A stretch of DNA of 64,000 bases from Nonomuraea basaltis (GTDB taxonomy: Bacteria; Actinomycetota; Actinomycetes; Streptosporangiales; Streptosporangiaceae), in NCBI RefSeq assembly GCF_005893125.1, contig NZ_VCJS01000034.1:19842-83841 (forward strand). The letters run 5' to 3'. Made by a program: the position numbers and the translations under genes. The notes beneath the pieces were generated by a model. That model worked only from the letters and a program-made list of their open reading frames with translations. It had not been told where the DNA came from and did not search any database. Each line of letters begins with the position of its first letter. Positions within the stretch are counted from its first letter, which is position 1. Positions 33,321 through 42,290 of the stretch are shown one piece after another.

Positions 33321-33367
33321 GTATGCGTTGGCCCCGGAGCTCCCGCATTTCCGGGGCCAACGCATAC
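33321..33367. terminator. Perfect 18-bp hairpin, bidirectional terminator
   Basis: GTATGCGTTGGCCCCGGA (33321-33338) and its exact complement TCCGGGGCCAACGCATAC (33350-33367) flank an 11-base loop. There is no T-tract, as is common in high-GC actinomycetes. It lies between convergent genes (HTH gene rightward, SGNH hydrolase leftward), so it may end both transcripts. Confidence 0.8.
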
Positions 33368-33402
33368 CCTCCGATCCGGGAGGCAGCGGCCGTGACCCAC
33401 CT

Positions 33403-34326
33403 TCAGAGCGCCGCTGGGCCGGCTAGGGCGGGGAGCTTACGTTGGATGAGGTCGGCCATGGCGGCCTGTCCCTGCTGGTTGAGGTGCAGGACTGCGTCGA
33501 TGCCCTCCTGGCCCGGAGCGAGTGCGTCGAATCCTCGGTAGAAGGGCGGCTCGGCCTGGCACAGCGAATGGTCCTCGAACTCGGGCCGGAGATCGACCGA
33601 ATTCACGTAGGGGCTGACGAAACGGGCGTTTACCCCTCGTGCCTTGGCGGCCTTCGTGGCGTTCCTCAGCGTCGCGTCGAGCTCTCTCGCGACCTGGTTG
33701 CCTTCCACCCGCTCCTGTGCGCTGAACACCTGGCTGTCGCAGATCGGGTCCAGTGTGACGCCCTCGGCGTTCTCGCCTGGTGTGACCTGCTGTCCGTACG
33801 CGGTCAGCACGATCTTGGCGCGCGGGCTGCGGGTCTTGATGTCGATCAGGAGAGCCGTCAGCCTCTCACCCATGGCCGGTAGCAGACCTCTGATCGCTGT
33901 GGCGGGCGCGCCCGAGCAGTCCGCCTGGATGCACAATCCGCCGAATCCGGCGAAGTCGATATCGCCGGTGCCGATGCTCAGCATCACCACGTTGGTGTTG
34001 CGCTTAAGCGCGTCGAACTGAGGGGGCTCGCCTTTGAATGATTCCCGTAGTGTTCTGATCGCCGAGCCGCTGCAGGTGACGTTCGTGAAATTCACCTGCT
34101 TGCCACGCCGGCGGAGTTCGTCGACGATGACCGAGGAGTAGGAGTTTGCGCTGCGGAAGCAGCCTGCCTCGGTGCCCGGTTCGTAGTTACCGGCGCCGGT
34201 GCCGGATCCATAAGAGTCACCCATCGCCACTATGTTCAGCGACCCTGTGGATTCGGTGGCGTTGGCGGCCGTAGCGGGTAATACACTTAGCGTGCTGATG
34301 GTGAGAGCTGCTAGTAATGATTTCAT
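33403..34326 (-). CDS. Secreted SGNH/GDSL hydrolase
   Basis: Exported lipase/esterase-like protein of 307 residues. The signal peptide is MKSLLAALTISTLSVLPATAANA. The catalytic Ser is in MGDSYGSGTGAG. The block III-like segment is SIGTGDIDF, with Asp in the position often held by Asn. The Asp/His pair near the end is in GIDAVLHLNQQGQ. Six or so Cys suggest disulfides, as in actinomycete extracellular esterases. The start ATG 34326 is chosen to place the signal peptide at the N-terminus. The frame extends 28 codons upstream without support. Confidence 0.87.
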   Translation of the reverse strand: MKSLLAALTISTLSVLPATAANATESTGSLNIVAMGDSYGSGTGAGNYEPGTEAGCFRSANSYSSVIVDELRRRGKQVNFTNVTCSGSAIRTLRESFKGEPPQFDALKRNTNVVMLSIGTGDIDFAGFGGLCIQADCSGAPATAIRGLLPAMGERLTALLIDIKTRSPRAKIVLTAYGQQVTPGENAEGVTLDPICDSQVFSAQERVEGNQVARELDATLRNATKAAKARGVNARFVSPYVNSVDLRPEFEDHSLCQAEPPFYRGFDALAPGQEGIDAVLHLNQQGQAAMADLIQRKLPALAGPAAL

Positions 34327-34593
34327 GACGGCATCGTAGTGATATGCGACATGGAATGCGACGAACTCAGTGTGTTTCACGCTTTGTATATCTTGAGATG
34401 CAGAGCGCAATTCGGCGTATCGCCGCAGGTCAGACCAATGCCGTTTAGATATTGGTTGATCATTTGGGCGGAATTCGGCGGCGTTGGAAGGGGGGCGCCT
34501 CCTCGTGTGCTTTCTCTGTGAACGGCAGGGACCATCCGCAGATCGGAACGGCGGTACGACCGCCCGGCTCGGGCGACGGAAGCGGGAGCGGGG

Positions 34594-35319
34594 TCAAGCG
34601 GTGTGGGCATGCTGGCGTGGATGGACGGACACCTCGAGGACGATGGCGTGGGCGCCGTCGTCGTCGACGAGGTGTTCTTCCACTGTGGGACCGGCGATGC
34701 TCAGCTGGTGGCGGTGCAGCCAGCCGAACAGCTCCTGGCCTGCGCGGATCATCCCTGCCGAGGGTGGGACGACGGCTCGTACGACGGTACGAGTGGGCAG
34801 GGTGAGTGGCTCGCCGGTGTGATCGGTCGTGACCGCGGCGGCGAATCCTCCCTCCGGTTCCCCATTGAGCCAGGTCAGCAGGGTTGCCGGTGGTGCCGGG
34901 CAGACAGCGACCAGTTCAGATGGGTGATCGAGACTCATCCGACGGACGCGGAGCCGTCGGGGGCCCACCACGGTCTGCTGCGGAAGGATCGACATCGGCG
35001 TGGCGAGGTGGTCCTCGGCGTGTGCTGCGGTCGCGGCCAGCGTGGCGATGTCACGCCGGATGCTCGTCACGATCTCGCTCAGTGCCTGCCGTAGCTGTGT
35101 CTCGGGTGCGTCCAGCAGATCGGCGATCTGGCGTAGCGGCAGGCCGAGGCGCTGCAGTCCGCGGATGCGTTCGAGCCGCGACAGCTCGGCCACGCCGTAC
35201 CAGCGGTAGCCGGTGGCGCTGTCGACCGTGGCGGGAACCAGCAGCCCGATCTTGTCGTAGTGGCGCAGGGTGCGTTCGGATACGCCGGCCATGCGCGCCA
35301 GTTGCCCGATCCGCCACAT
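34594..35319 (-). CDS. MerR-family transcriptional regulator with GyrI-like effector domain
   Basis: Regulator of 241 residues. The N-terminal MerR winged helix (WRIGQLARMAGVSERTLRHYDKIGLLVP, residues 2-29) is followed by a coiled dimerisation helix and a C-terminal domain resembling GyrI/multidrug-binding folds. It resembles TipA/BmrR-type drug sensors. The start ATG 35319 has AGGGGA upstream. It diverges from a membrane-protein gene across 61 bases that hold a promoter with the long spacer expected of MerR control. Confidence 0.85.
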   Translation of the reverse strand: MWRIGQLARMAGVSERTLRHYDKIGLLVPATVDSATGYRWYGVAELSRLERIRGLQRLGLPLRQIADLLDAPETQLRQALSEIVTSIRRDIATLAATAAHAEDHLATPMSILPQQTVVGPRRLRVRRMSLDHPSELVAVCPAPPATLLTWLNGEPEGGFAAAVTTDHTGEPLTLPTRTVVRAVVPPSAGMIRAGQELFGWLHRHQLSIAGPTVEEHLVDDDGAHAIVLEVSVHPRQHAHTA

Positions 35320-35340
35320 GACGTCCCCTCTCCTGGCCTG

Positions 35341-35372
35341 TTGACTTTGCCCCTGCGTGAAGGTTCTACCGT
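35341..35372 (+). promoter_or_regulatory. Candidate MerR-controlled promoter
   Basis: TTGACT (35341-35346) and TACCGT (35367-35372) are separated by 20 bases, longer than the usual 17-18 but typical of promoters activated by MerR-family DNA twisting. The partly symmetric spacer contains CCCCTGCGTGAAGG. The membrane-protein start is 8 bases downstream of the -10, so the transcript would be nearly leaderless. Confidence 0.5.
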
Positions 35373-35380
35373 CACCGTCC

Positions 35381-36073
35381 ATGACTGATCTGAACCCTCG
35401 GAACCGCCTCACCGGTGTGCTGCTGTTGACCTCCGTCCTAGCCATGGTCGCCGGTGCGGCCCTCGTGGTGCCATCGGGGTTGACCCTGAATCCGTCCGAC
35501 CCCGGCGCCGTGCTGGCCGCGGTAAGGGAGCAGGCCGGCCTGCACCTGACCGGGTTGGCCCTCGACGTGTTCGGCTGGCTGGCACTGACCGCGGCCGGGC
35601 TGGTGATGGCCGCTCTCTCGGTCGAGGCGCCCAGGCCGCACACGACGACGCCGACCGGCGGCCTACTGGCCGCTGCCGGGCTGGCCGGTCTCCTTCACGA
35701 CGCCGGAAACCTGGCACTGACCCAGTTGGCCGCCGACCCCACCGCCCCGGCGGCCGCCACCGTGGCCTTGGCGGTCCTTTTCACCGCCAAGTGGGCGGTC
35801 AACCTGGCCGGGCTGCTGTGGGTCGCTGCCACCGCCGCCGGAGCAGCCGGTATCCCGATGCCCACCGGGCTTCGTATCAGCGGCGTGATCGCCGCGCTTT
35901 CCGGTCTTGCCGCGGTGGCGCTTCCGTGGACGACCGGGACCGATGGCCCAACGGCGGCGCTGGAACAGTTCGGGTACGCCCTGCACCTGCCGATCATGAT
36001 CTGGTACGGCGTGCTGGGCTGGCGGTATCTGCGTAGTCGGAAACCGGCGTCCGATACCGCAGTCGCGGCGTGA
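35381..36073 (+). CDS. Membrane protein, DUF4386-like
   Basis: Protein of 230 residues with about six hydrophobic helices and short loops, rich in Ala, Leu and Gly. It resembles uncharacterised DUF4386-type membrane proteins in layout, but I see no diagnostic motif. The start ATG 35381 places a short positively charged N-terminus before the first helix. It is likely the regulated target of the divergent MerR regulator, possibly for drug or stress response. Confidence 0.7.
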   Translation: MTDLNPRNRLTGVLLLTSVLAMVAGAALVVPSGLTLNPSDPGAVLAAVREQAGLHLTGLALDVFGWLALTAAGLVMAALSVEAPRPHTTTPTGGLLAAAGLAGLLHDAGNLALTQLAADPTAPAAATVALAVLFTAKWAVNLAGLLWVAATAAGAAGIPMPTGLRISGVIAALSGLAAVALPWTTGTDGPTAALEQFGYALHLPIMIWYGVLGWRYLRSRKPASDTAVAA

Positions 36074-36116
36074 GGCGGTCTGGCTCGTACCCGTAGCGGC
36101 GTGGCGGCCTGATCTG

Positions 36117-36362
36117 TTGCTCCAGCCTCTCTTGGTCGTGGCGCTCATGGGGTGGCTGATCTTTCGCTGGTCGTCACGCAGGAAGTGGGTGCGCTGGTGC
36201 GCCATCGCCTTCGAGGCGATCGCGGTCGGCAGTCACCTCGTCACGGTCACCATCGACGGTGAGCTCGGTTGGATGACCCTCATCGACCCGGCCACCCTCC
36301 TGCCGCTCGCGATCGTCATCGAGTTGCTCACACAGTCGGCAGCACGCTGGTTCGACCGCTGA
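36117..36362 (+). CDS. Small membrane protein
   Basis: 81 codons from a TTG, or 71 from ATG 36147. Two hydrophobic stretches surround the basic segment RWSSRRKWVRW, and the protein ends AARWFDR. It lies 43 bases after the preceding membrane-protein gene and may be co-transcribed. No family recognised, and a weak start signal makes it uncertain. Confidence 0.4.
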   Translation: MLQPLLVVALMGWLIFRWSSRRKWVRWCAIAFEAIAVGSHLVTVTIDGELGWMTLIDPATLLPLAIVIELLTQSAARWFDR

Positions 36363-36441
36363 CGTTGCCACCCATGAGGTCAGGGGCGCGTTCCAAGCCG
36401 AACGCCGGACTGGCCTGGGGGCACCTTCTGATCTCGGCGAA

Positions 36442-36612
36442 CTACACCACGTCCGCTAACGCCATCGCGAGCACGGCCAGCATCACCACAAGCGTAAGGA
36501 CAGCCATCACATGCCGAGCTCTCACCATGGCCCGGCCCACCGCGCGTTTGTGCCGCAGAGCACGATGCACCGCTCGTCGGGCGCGTAAATCGGTGATCTG
36601 TCTGCGATCCAT
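36442..36612 (-). CDS. Small single-pass membrane protein
   Basis: 56 codons from ATG 36612: a very basic N-terminal half (about a third Arg/Lys/His) followed by the single hydrophobic helix VMAVLTLVVMLAVLAMALADVV. The charge layout is that of a small N-in membrane protein. Starts further upstream (36627 or 36678) are possible. No homologue known to me. Confidence 0.4.
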   Translation of the reverse strand: MDRRQITDLRARRAVHRALRHKRAVGRAMVRARHVMAVLTLVVMLAVLAMALADVV

Positions 36613-36891
36613 GGCCTGATTCTGCATCCTTGTGGCGCGAGCCGTACACACCGAACGGCACGCGCTCATGACTGGCATCTTCGTCGTGAAGCGCTCTATG
36701 TCTGGGCTACTGCTGGCCGGGGTCGCCCGCCCGCGTGCGGCGGCGGGCGCGAACGGCCCCCACGCCGCACGTCTGGCGAGGCGTAGACCTGCGAAAATAG
36801 TGAGGTCCTCAGGCCAGTCCGCGTCCGGACCAGGTGGCCTTCGAGCAGTACGTGGATGCTGCGGGCATTACGGCGTCTCACTCCACCGTCG

Positions 36892-38388
36892 TCACGCCGG
36901 TTCCATCGGCCGGGTCCCCTCGATCTCGCTGGCGCTGTCCGCTTGGGCGGGTAGGAGCAGGGCGGTGACGACCACGACCACGGACAGCACCGCGCCGATG
37001 ATGAAGGCCAGCCGCATGCCGTCGAGGTTGGCGAGCGCCTCTGTGGCTCCCGCGGATCTCAGGGCATCGGCTCGCGCGCTCATCACGGTGATCACGAGCG
37101 CGGTGCCGAAGGCGGCGGCGACCTGCTGCAGCGTGCTCAGGATCGAGCTGGCGTGGGAGTAGAGCGGCGGGGGAACCGCTCCGAGCCCGAGGGTGAAGAC
37201 GGGGGTGAAGGTCGCGGCCAGACCCACCATCAGCAGCGCGTGCAGACCGAGGAGCTGCCAGAACGGCATGGTCATCGTGACCTGGGTGAAGCCGGCGAGC
37301 GCGAGCATGATCCCGATCGAGCCGGGGATGACCAGAACCCTGCCGCCGAACCGGTCGAACAGGCGGCCGACGGTCGGACCGAGCAGCCCCATCGCGAGGC
37401 CGCCCGGCATCACGAGGAGTCCGGTCTGCAGGGCGCTGAGCTCGCGGACGTTCTGCAGGTACAGCGGCAGCAAGATCATCGAGCCGAGCATCGACATGAA
37501 GGCCACCGACATCAGGATCAGCGCGACCGTGTAGGTGCGGTAGCGCAGGGTACGCAGGTCCAGCAGCGGCACGCCGCGCTTCTGCAACGACAGTTGGCGG
37601 ACGACGAAGACGGCGATGGCGGCCAGGCCGGCCGCCACGATCGCGGCGGCGACGCGGACGTCACCGCCCTCGAACCGGCTGAGCCCGTAGACCAGGCCGC
37701 CGAAGCCGGCAGCCGCCGTCACCACGCTCAACCAGTCGACGGTGCTGAACTGGGGCTCTCCGACGTTCTTGAGCTGCTTCAGGCCGCGCCATGCGATCAC
37801 GGCGGCGATGGGGAACACCACGGCGAACAGCAGCCGCCAGGACCCGAATTGGAGGATCACCCCCGAGACCGTCGGGCCCATGGCGGGCGCGACCGAGATG
37901 GCCAGGGTGACATTGCCCATCACCCGGCCCCGATCCGACTCGGGCACCACCTGCATCAGCGTGGTCATCAGCAGCGGCATCATCACGGCTGTCCCGGACG
38001 CCTGGATGATGCGGGCGCCCAGCAGCACCTCGAACGACGGCGCGACGGCGGCCAACGCCGTGCCGAGCAGGAACAAGCCCATCGCGGTGGTGTATGCGCT
38101 GCGGGTGGACACCCGCTGGAGGAACCATCCGGTGATCGGGATGACAGCGGCCATGGTCAGCATGAAGGCGGTCGAGAGCCACTGTGCGGTCTGCTCGGTG
38201 ATGTTCAGCGCACCCATCAGCCGCGGGATCGCATTGATCATGATCGTCTCGTTGAGGATGACCACGAACGTGGCGAGCACAAGCAGCCGGATCACGGCCG
38301 GGGTGCGACCCGGAACGGCGGTCGCGGACTTGGCGGGTGAGTCGAGCTGTGGGCTGGACACGGCACCTCTATCGGGGTTGTCGAACAT
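36892..38388 (-). CDS. MFS multidrug exporter, DHA2 family
   Basis: Drug:proton antiporter of 498 residues with about 14 helices. It carries the motif-C-like region LAISVAPAMGPTVSGVILQ and the loop LQRVSTRSAYTTAMGLFLLGT (motif A-like). The start ATG 38388 is the first of the frame. No regulator adjoins it directly, and the promoter lies in the gap 38389-38549. Likely function is efflux of a toxic compound. Confidence 0.85.
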   Translation of the reverse strand: MFDNPDRGAVSSPQLDSPAKSATAVPGRTPAVIRLLVLATFVVILNETIMINAIPRLMGALNITEQTAQWLSTAFMLTMAAVIPITGWFLQRVSTRSAYTTAMGLFLLGTALAAVAPSFEVLLGARIIQASGTAVMMPLLMTTLMQVVPESDRGRVMGNVTLAISVAPAMGPTVSGVILQFGSWRLLFAVVFPIAAVIAWRGLKQLKNVGEPQFSTVDWLSVVTAAAGFGGLVYGLSRFEGGDVRVAAAIVAAGLAAIAVFVVRQLSLQKRGVPLLDLRTLRYRTYTVALILMSVAFMSMLGSMILLPLYLQNVRELSALQTGLLVMPGGLAMGLLGPTVGRLFDRFGGRVLVIPGSIGIMLALAGFTQVTMTMPFWQLLGLHALLMVGLAATFTPVFTLGLGAVPPPLYSHASSILSTLQQVAAAFGTALVITVMSARADALRSAGATEALANLDGMRLAFIIGAVLSVVVVVTALLLPAQADSASEIEGTRPMEPA

Positions 38389-38549
38389 GACGTGGTCATG
38401 GCTGGCGTCCCCAGCCTCGGGTCTAACAAGAAGTTGTGGTCATGCAAAGAATGACCGGCACCACCGACAAAACTCATCGCCCGTCCTCAGCATTCCGGCA
38501 AGTGATGCGAAATGTCACCCGGTTTTCACCGGCGGACGACGATCCCAGA

Positions 38550-38760
38550 TCACGCAAAGGAGCACCCGAATCGCTCCATGACCTGGGCGAATACCTCGCA
38601 CACCACACGCCCCGAGGGCTGGGTCACCACGGTAGCGAGCACCACGAACCGGGAATCGTCATCGATCCCAGGTGACCAGCTTGCACGTGCGGTCGAACAA
38701 CCTGATGATCCTCTGCGGTAGGGGACGGCTGTCGATCAGCCGGGCCGACAGCCGCCTCAT
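38550..38760 (-). pseudogene. IS481-family transposase remnant
   Basis: On the minus strand the segment IDDDSRFVVLATVVTQPSG and then GRVVCEVFAQVMERFG reads like the catalytic core of an IS481/rve integrase, including the second Asp region. The preceding LFDRTCKLVT continues it in another frame. Removing one base near 38668 would join the two as CKLVTGIDDDSRF. A stop ends the frame at 38550. No ends or terminal repeats are visible. The rest of the gap 38389-38868 shows no gene. Confidence 0.7.
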
Positions 38761-38868
38761 GGGTACCGGCGTGTGCCCGAGGGGCGACTGGAACCGTTCG
38801 AGCCGATCCCTTGGCCGCGCGGAGATGGCGTCACCCACTGTCTGCGCTCAGTGCCTCGGCCGTGATCG

Positions 38869-39522
38869 TCAGTGTTCCGCGCGGCGGGCGAGGAGGTATG
38901 CCTGCGGGAAGCCCCGCTTGGGGTCCTCACTCGGGGCGATGACCAGCCGGGCCACCTCGGCGAGCCCGGCCGTGAGCAGTAGTTCGGCCACGCGGTCGGG
39001 CGAATACCGGTAGGCGAGTGACACAACGTGGTCGAACGCCTCGGCCAACTCGTCAGGATCGTCGTACGCCTGGAAGCCGAGCAGCAGGTAGCCGCCGGGC
39101 GCCAGCACGCGGTGGAACTCGGCGAGCGTTCCGGAGAGTCGTTCGGGTGGGGTGTGAATGATCGAGTAGTTGGCCAGGACCCCGGCCAGGGAAGCGTCGT
39201 CCTCCGCAAGAGCATCCATCCGCCCCACCTCGAAGCGCAGCTTCGGATGAGCGACCCGGGCGAGTGCGATCATCTCCGGTGAGAAGTCGACGCCGAAGGC
39301 GTTCACGCCGAGGGAATGCAGATGCGCCGTGACGTGGCCGGGGCCGCATCCCACGTCCGCCACCAGGCCGTCGCCGGTGGTCCGGATCAGCTCGGCGAAG
39401 ACCGGGATCATCGCGTGGTTGAGTGGGCTGGAATGGTAAACCCCAGGGATGTCCTCGGCATAGCGGGTGGCGACGGCGTCGTACGCGGCGCGGGTAGCGG
39501 TGGAGAAGTCCGGCTCGGTCAT
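38869..39522 (-). CDS. Class I SAM-dependent methyltransferase
   Basis: Methyltransferase of 217 residues. Motif I VADVGCGPGHVTAHL is near residues 49-63, followed by GVDFSPEMIALAR and the post-II loop VLAPGGYLLLGFQ. The substrate is unknown. The ATG at 39522 (MTEPDFST) is the natural start, and the frame stays open to 39579 without support. It is leftward, upstream of the IS481 remnant. Confidence 0.82.
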   Translation of the reverse strand: MTEPDFSTATRAAYDAVATRYAEDIPGVYHSSPLNHAMIPVFAELIRTTGDGLVADVGCGPGHVTAHLHSLGVNAFGVDFSPEMIALARVAHPKLRFEVGRMDALAEDDASLAGVLANYSIIHTPPERLSGTLAEFHRVLAPGGYLLLGFQAYDDPDELAEAFDHVVSLAYRYSPDRVAELLLTAGLAEVARLVIAPSEDPKRGFPQAYLLARRAEH

Positions 39523-39681
39523 GGAGGGCCATGCTATGCCTGTCCGGCAGACTGTGATCTTGCTTGTCGCGCCTCGCACATGCGAGGTGAACGGCCAGGC
39601 GCCGATTCACCGGTGAGCCGGCCCGCTCCATAGCGTTCAACGATCATCATCTTCGGGATCGCCTGAAGGTGGTCCTGCGGG

Positions 39682-41274
39682 TCATCCGAGGTCACGACGG
39701 TGGAGCCCGGCCAGTCCGGCAGTGGTGAGCCCGGCGGCGACGACGGCCAGCAGGACCAGCGGCGTCGCGGTGAATTCGGCGACCGGAAGCCCAGGGGTCT
39801 GCGCGGACGGTGACACCTTCAAGATCGACGGATCGGCGTGCAGCAGTTCCACGGCGAACTCGAGCACGAGGCACAGGCCGAGCGCGGTATAGGGGATGAT
39901 CGCGGCGAGCCGTGGCATCAGGCCGTACACCAGCGCCGAGATGGCGGCCAGCACCAGGACCGAAGGCAGCCGCGTCAGGCTCGCACCCAACAGCCGTGGA
40001 ATCTCGCCGCCCAGATCTCCCGTGGAGAGCCCGTAGACCAGACCCATCCCGAGACCGAGCCCAGCGAGCACGATCCCCGACCCGGCCGCGACGATGGCCA
40101 GGTGACCGCCTGCCCAGCGCAGCCTGCCGACCGGGCCGGTCAGGATGATATCGGCACGGCCGGAGGTCTCTTCCGCCCGCAATCGCAGGGTCGCCTGAAT
40201 CGCGTAGACCGTGATGACCTGGCTCATCAGGTAGATGACGAAGGCGAAGAAACCGTCGACGGGACGGCCACCGCCACCTATCCGCTCGATCACGCTCCTG
40301 AGGGCCTCGCTCGTGTTCAGCTGTTCGGCCACGCTCCGCGCCACGCCTCCCAGCCCGGCACCGAACGCGGTGAACGCGACGGCCCAGGCCAGCAACGTGC
40401 CCCGCTGCAGTCGCCACGCCAGGGCAAGCGAGGTGCGCAAGCCCGGCGCCGCGTCGGCGGGACCGAGCCGGGGCGGGAGGATTCCGGCCCCCAGGTCCCG
40501 GCGTGCGGATATCCGGTAGGCGCCGGCCACCAGCAGCAGGATCAGGCCGATGACAGGAAGCAGCGGCCAGTAGTGGTCACCGGCGAAGGGGCGCATGTGC
40601 TGGGTCCAGCCGAACGGCGACAGCCAGGACACCCAGGAGCTCTTCTCGACGTCCGCGATCGCGCGCACCGCGTACAGGACGCCCATCGCCGTGGCGGCGA
40701 TGCCGCCGGCGGTACGAGAGCTTTCGGTCAGCTGGGCCGCCAGGCCCGCGAGCGCGGCGAAGACCCAACCGGCGGCGGCGACCGACAGTCCCATCACCAG
40801 GGAGCCCTGCGGAGGCAGCCCCTGGGCCATGAGCCCCAGTGCCACGACAAGGGCGGTGACCAGGTTGGCGGCGAACGCCACGATCAGCGCGGCCGTCAGT
40901 GCCGCGTGCCTGCCGACTACGGTCGAGCCCAGCAGTTCGCTACGGCCCGCTTCCTCCTCCGCGCGGGTGCTGCGGATCACCAGGAACAGGCTCGCCAGTG
41001 CGATCAGCAGGGCGGCCTGCCCGCGTACCCGCCACGCGGCGAGCCCCCCGGCGGACGAGTCATAGATCGGGCCGATCATCATGAGCTGTGTCGGGTCGCC
41101 GTTGGTCGTGTGGAGGAACGCCTGGCGCGCCTCTTCAGAGGGATAGGCGCTGGCCACCGAGCTCGCGATGCCGATCACGAGCATCGCCACGAGCCCGAAC
41201 CAGACCGGCAACCTCACCCGGTCGCGTCGCAGGATGAGCCGGATCAGTCCGCCGGTGCCGGTGAGAGTGCTCAT
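39682..41274 (-). CDS. ABC exporter permease (polyketide/antibiotic exporter family)
   Basis: Integral membrane protein of 530 residues with about twelve helices in two similar halves, of the actinobacterial family annotated as exporters of polyketide antibiotics. The segment IRSTRAEEEAGRSELLGSTVVGR and its second-half counterpart LRAEETSGRADIILTGPVGR are family-typical repeats. The start ATG 41274 overlaps the stop of the ATPase gene by 4 bases. It lies next to a RiPP-like locus and may export its product or provide immunity. Confidence 0.86.
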   Translation of the reverse strand: MSTLTGTGGLIRLILRRDRVRLPVWFGLVAMLVIGIASSVASAYPSEEARQAFLHTTNGDPTQLMMIGPIYDSSAGGLAAWRVRGQAALLIALASLFLVIRSTRAEEEAGRSELLGSTVVGRHAALTAALIVAFAANLVTALVVALGLMAQGLPPQGSLVMGLSVAAAGWVFAALAGLAAQLTESSRTAGGIAATAMGVLYAVRAIADVEKSSWVSWLSPFGWTQHMRPFAGDHYWPLLPVIGLILLLVAGAYRISARRDLGAGILPPRLGPADAAPGLRTSLALAWRLQRGTLLAWAVAFTAFGAGLGGVARSVAEQLNTSEALRSVIERIGGGGRPVDGFFAFVIYLMSQVITVYAIQATLRLRAEETSGRADIILTGPVGRLRWAGGHLAIVAAGSGIVLAGLGLGMGLVYGLSTGDLGGEIPRLLGASLTRLPSVLVLAAISALVYGLMPRLAAIIPYTALGLCLVLEFAVELLHADPSILKVSPSAQTPGLPVAEFTATPLVLLAVVAAGLTTAGLAGLHRRDLG

Positions 41275-42200
41275 CGCTGGACCACCGCGTGCTTTCCGGT
41301 CGCACCCGTGCCGGACAGATCGTCTTCGTAGTGGCGCAGGAACATCTCCTCCAGCGTCGGCGGCTGGCTGACCAGGCTCCGCACGCCGACCTTCACGAGC
41401 TCGCGCAGCAGCGCGTCCAGCGCGTCGCCGTCGACCTGGCAGCGCAGCCGGTTGCCCTGCGTCCACAGGTCGTGCACGCCGACTGATCCGGTGAGTTGGG
41501 GGACGGGACCGGTGAGCTCGGCCGTGATCGAGGTGCGGCTGAGGTGGCGCAGCTCGGTGAGCGTGCCCGTCTCCACCGTGCGGCCGTGCCGGATGATGCT
41601 CACCCTGTCGCACAGGGCCTCGACCTCGGCGAGGATGTGGCTGGACAGCAGCACCGTGCGTCCCTTGCGCCGCTCTTCCTGGATGCTCTCCTGGAAGACC
41701 GCCTCCATCAGCGGGTCGAGGCCGGAGGTGGGCTCGTCCAGGATGAGCAGCTCGGCATCCGAGGACAGCGCCGCGACCAGGGCCACTTTCTGCCGGTTGC
41801 CCTTGGAGTAGGCCCGCCCCTTCTTGCGTGGATCCAGCTCGAAGCGCTCAAGCAGTTCGGCTCGGCGCTGGGGGTCGAGTCCGCCGCGCATCCGGCCGAG
41901 CAGGTCGATCGCCTCGCCACCGGACAACGTCGGCCACAGGGTCACGTCGCCGGGCACGTACGCCAGCCGGCGATGCAGTGTGGTCGCGTCTCGCCACGGA
42001 TCGCCGTCCAGCAGCCGGGCCGTGCCGGAGTCCTGGCGCAGCAGGCCGAGCAGGACCCGGATGGCAGTGGACTTGCCGGCCCCGTTCGGACCGAGGAACC
42101 CGTGCACCTCACCGGCCCGGACCGTCAGGTCCAGACCGTCGAGTGCCCGTGTCTGGCCGAAGGTCTTGACCAGACCGGACACGGAGATCATGTTTGACAT
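41271..42200 (-). CDS. ABC transporter ATP-binding protein
   Basis: ATPase of 309 residues of the drug/antibiotic export (DrrA-like) class. Walker A is GPNGAGKST, the signature is YSKGNRQKVALVAAL (a variant of the usual SGGQ), Walker B is LLILDEPTSGLDP, and the switch His is in SSHIL. A C-terminal extension of ~90 residues is usual for this class. The start ATG 42200 lacks a good Shine-Dalgarno. ATG 42191 is an alternative. It diverges from a MarR-like regulator across a perfect palindrome. Confidence 0.9.
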   Translation of the reverse strand: MSNMISVSGLVKTFGQTRALDGLDLTVRAGEVHGFLGPNGAGKSTAIRVLLGLLRQDSGTARLLDGDPWRDATTLHRRLAYVPGDVTLWPTLSGGEAIDLLGRMRGGLDPQRRAELLERFELDPRKKGRAYSKGNRQKVALVAALSSDAELLILDEPTSGLDPLMEAVFQESIQEERRKGRTVLLSSHILAEVEALCDRVSIIRHGRTVETGTLTELRHLSRTSITAELTGPVPQLTGSVGVHDLWTQGNRLRCQVDGDALDALLRELVKVGVRSLVSQPPTLEEMFLRHYEDDLSGTGATGKHAVVQR

Positions 42201-42220
42201 GATTCGCAGACTACATGAAT

Positions 42221-42237
42221 TTCACGAAATTCGTGAA
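42221..42237. promoter_or_regulatory. Perfect palindromic operator between ABC exporter and MarR-like gene
   Basis: TTCACGAAATTCGTGAA is fully symmetric around A42229 with 8-bp arms. It lies 20 bases upstream of the ATPase start and 53 bases upstream of the MarR-like start, where a MarR-family dimer would be expected to bind and control both directions. Confidence 0.75.
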
Positions 42238-42290
42238 GTATCGATAGTCTGTAACCTGGGGCCTATCAGAGGCGACGCGCAGGGGTGTGC

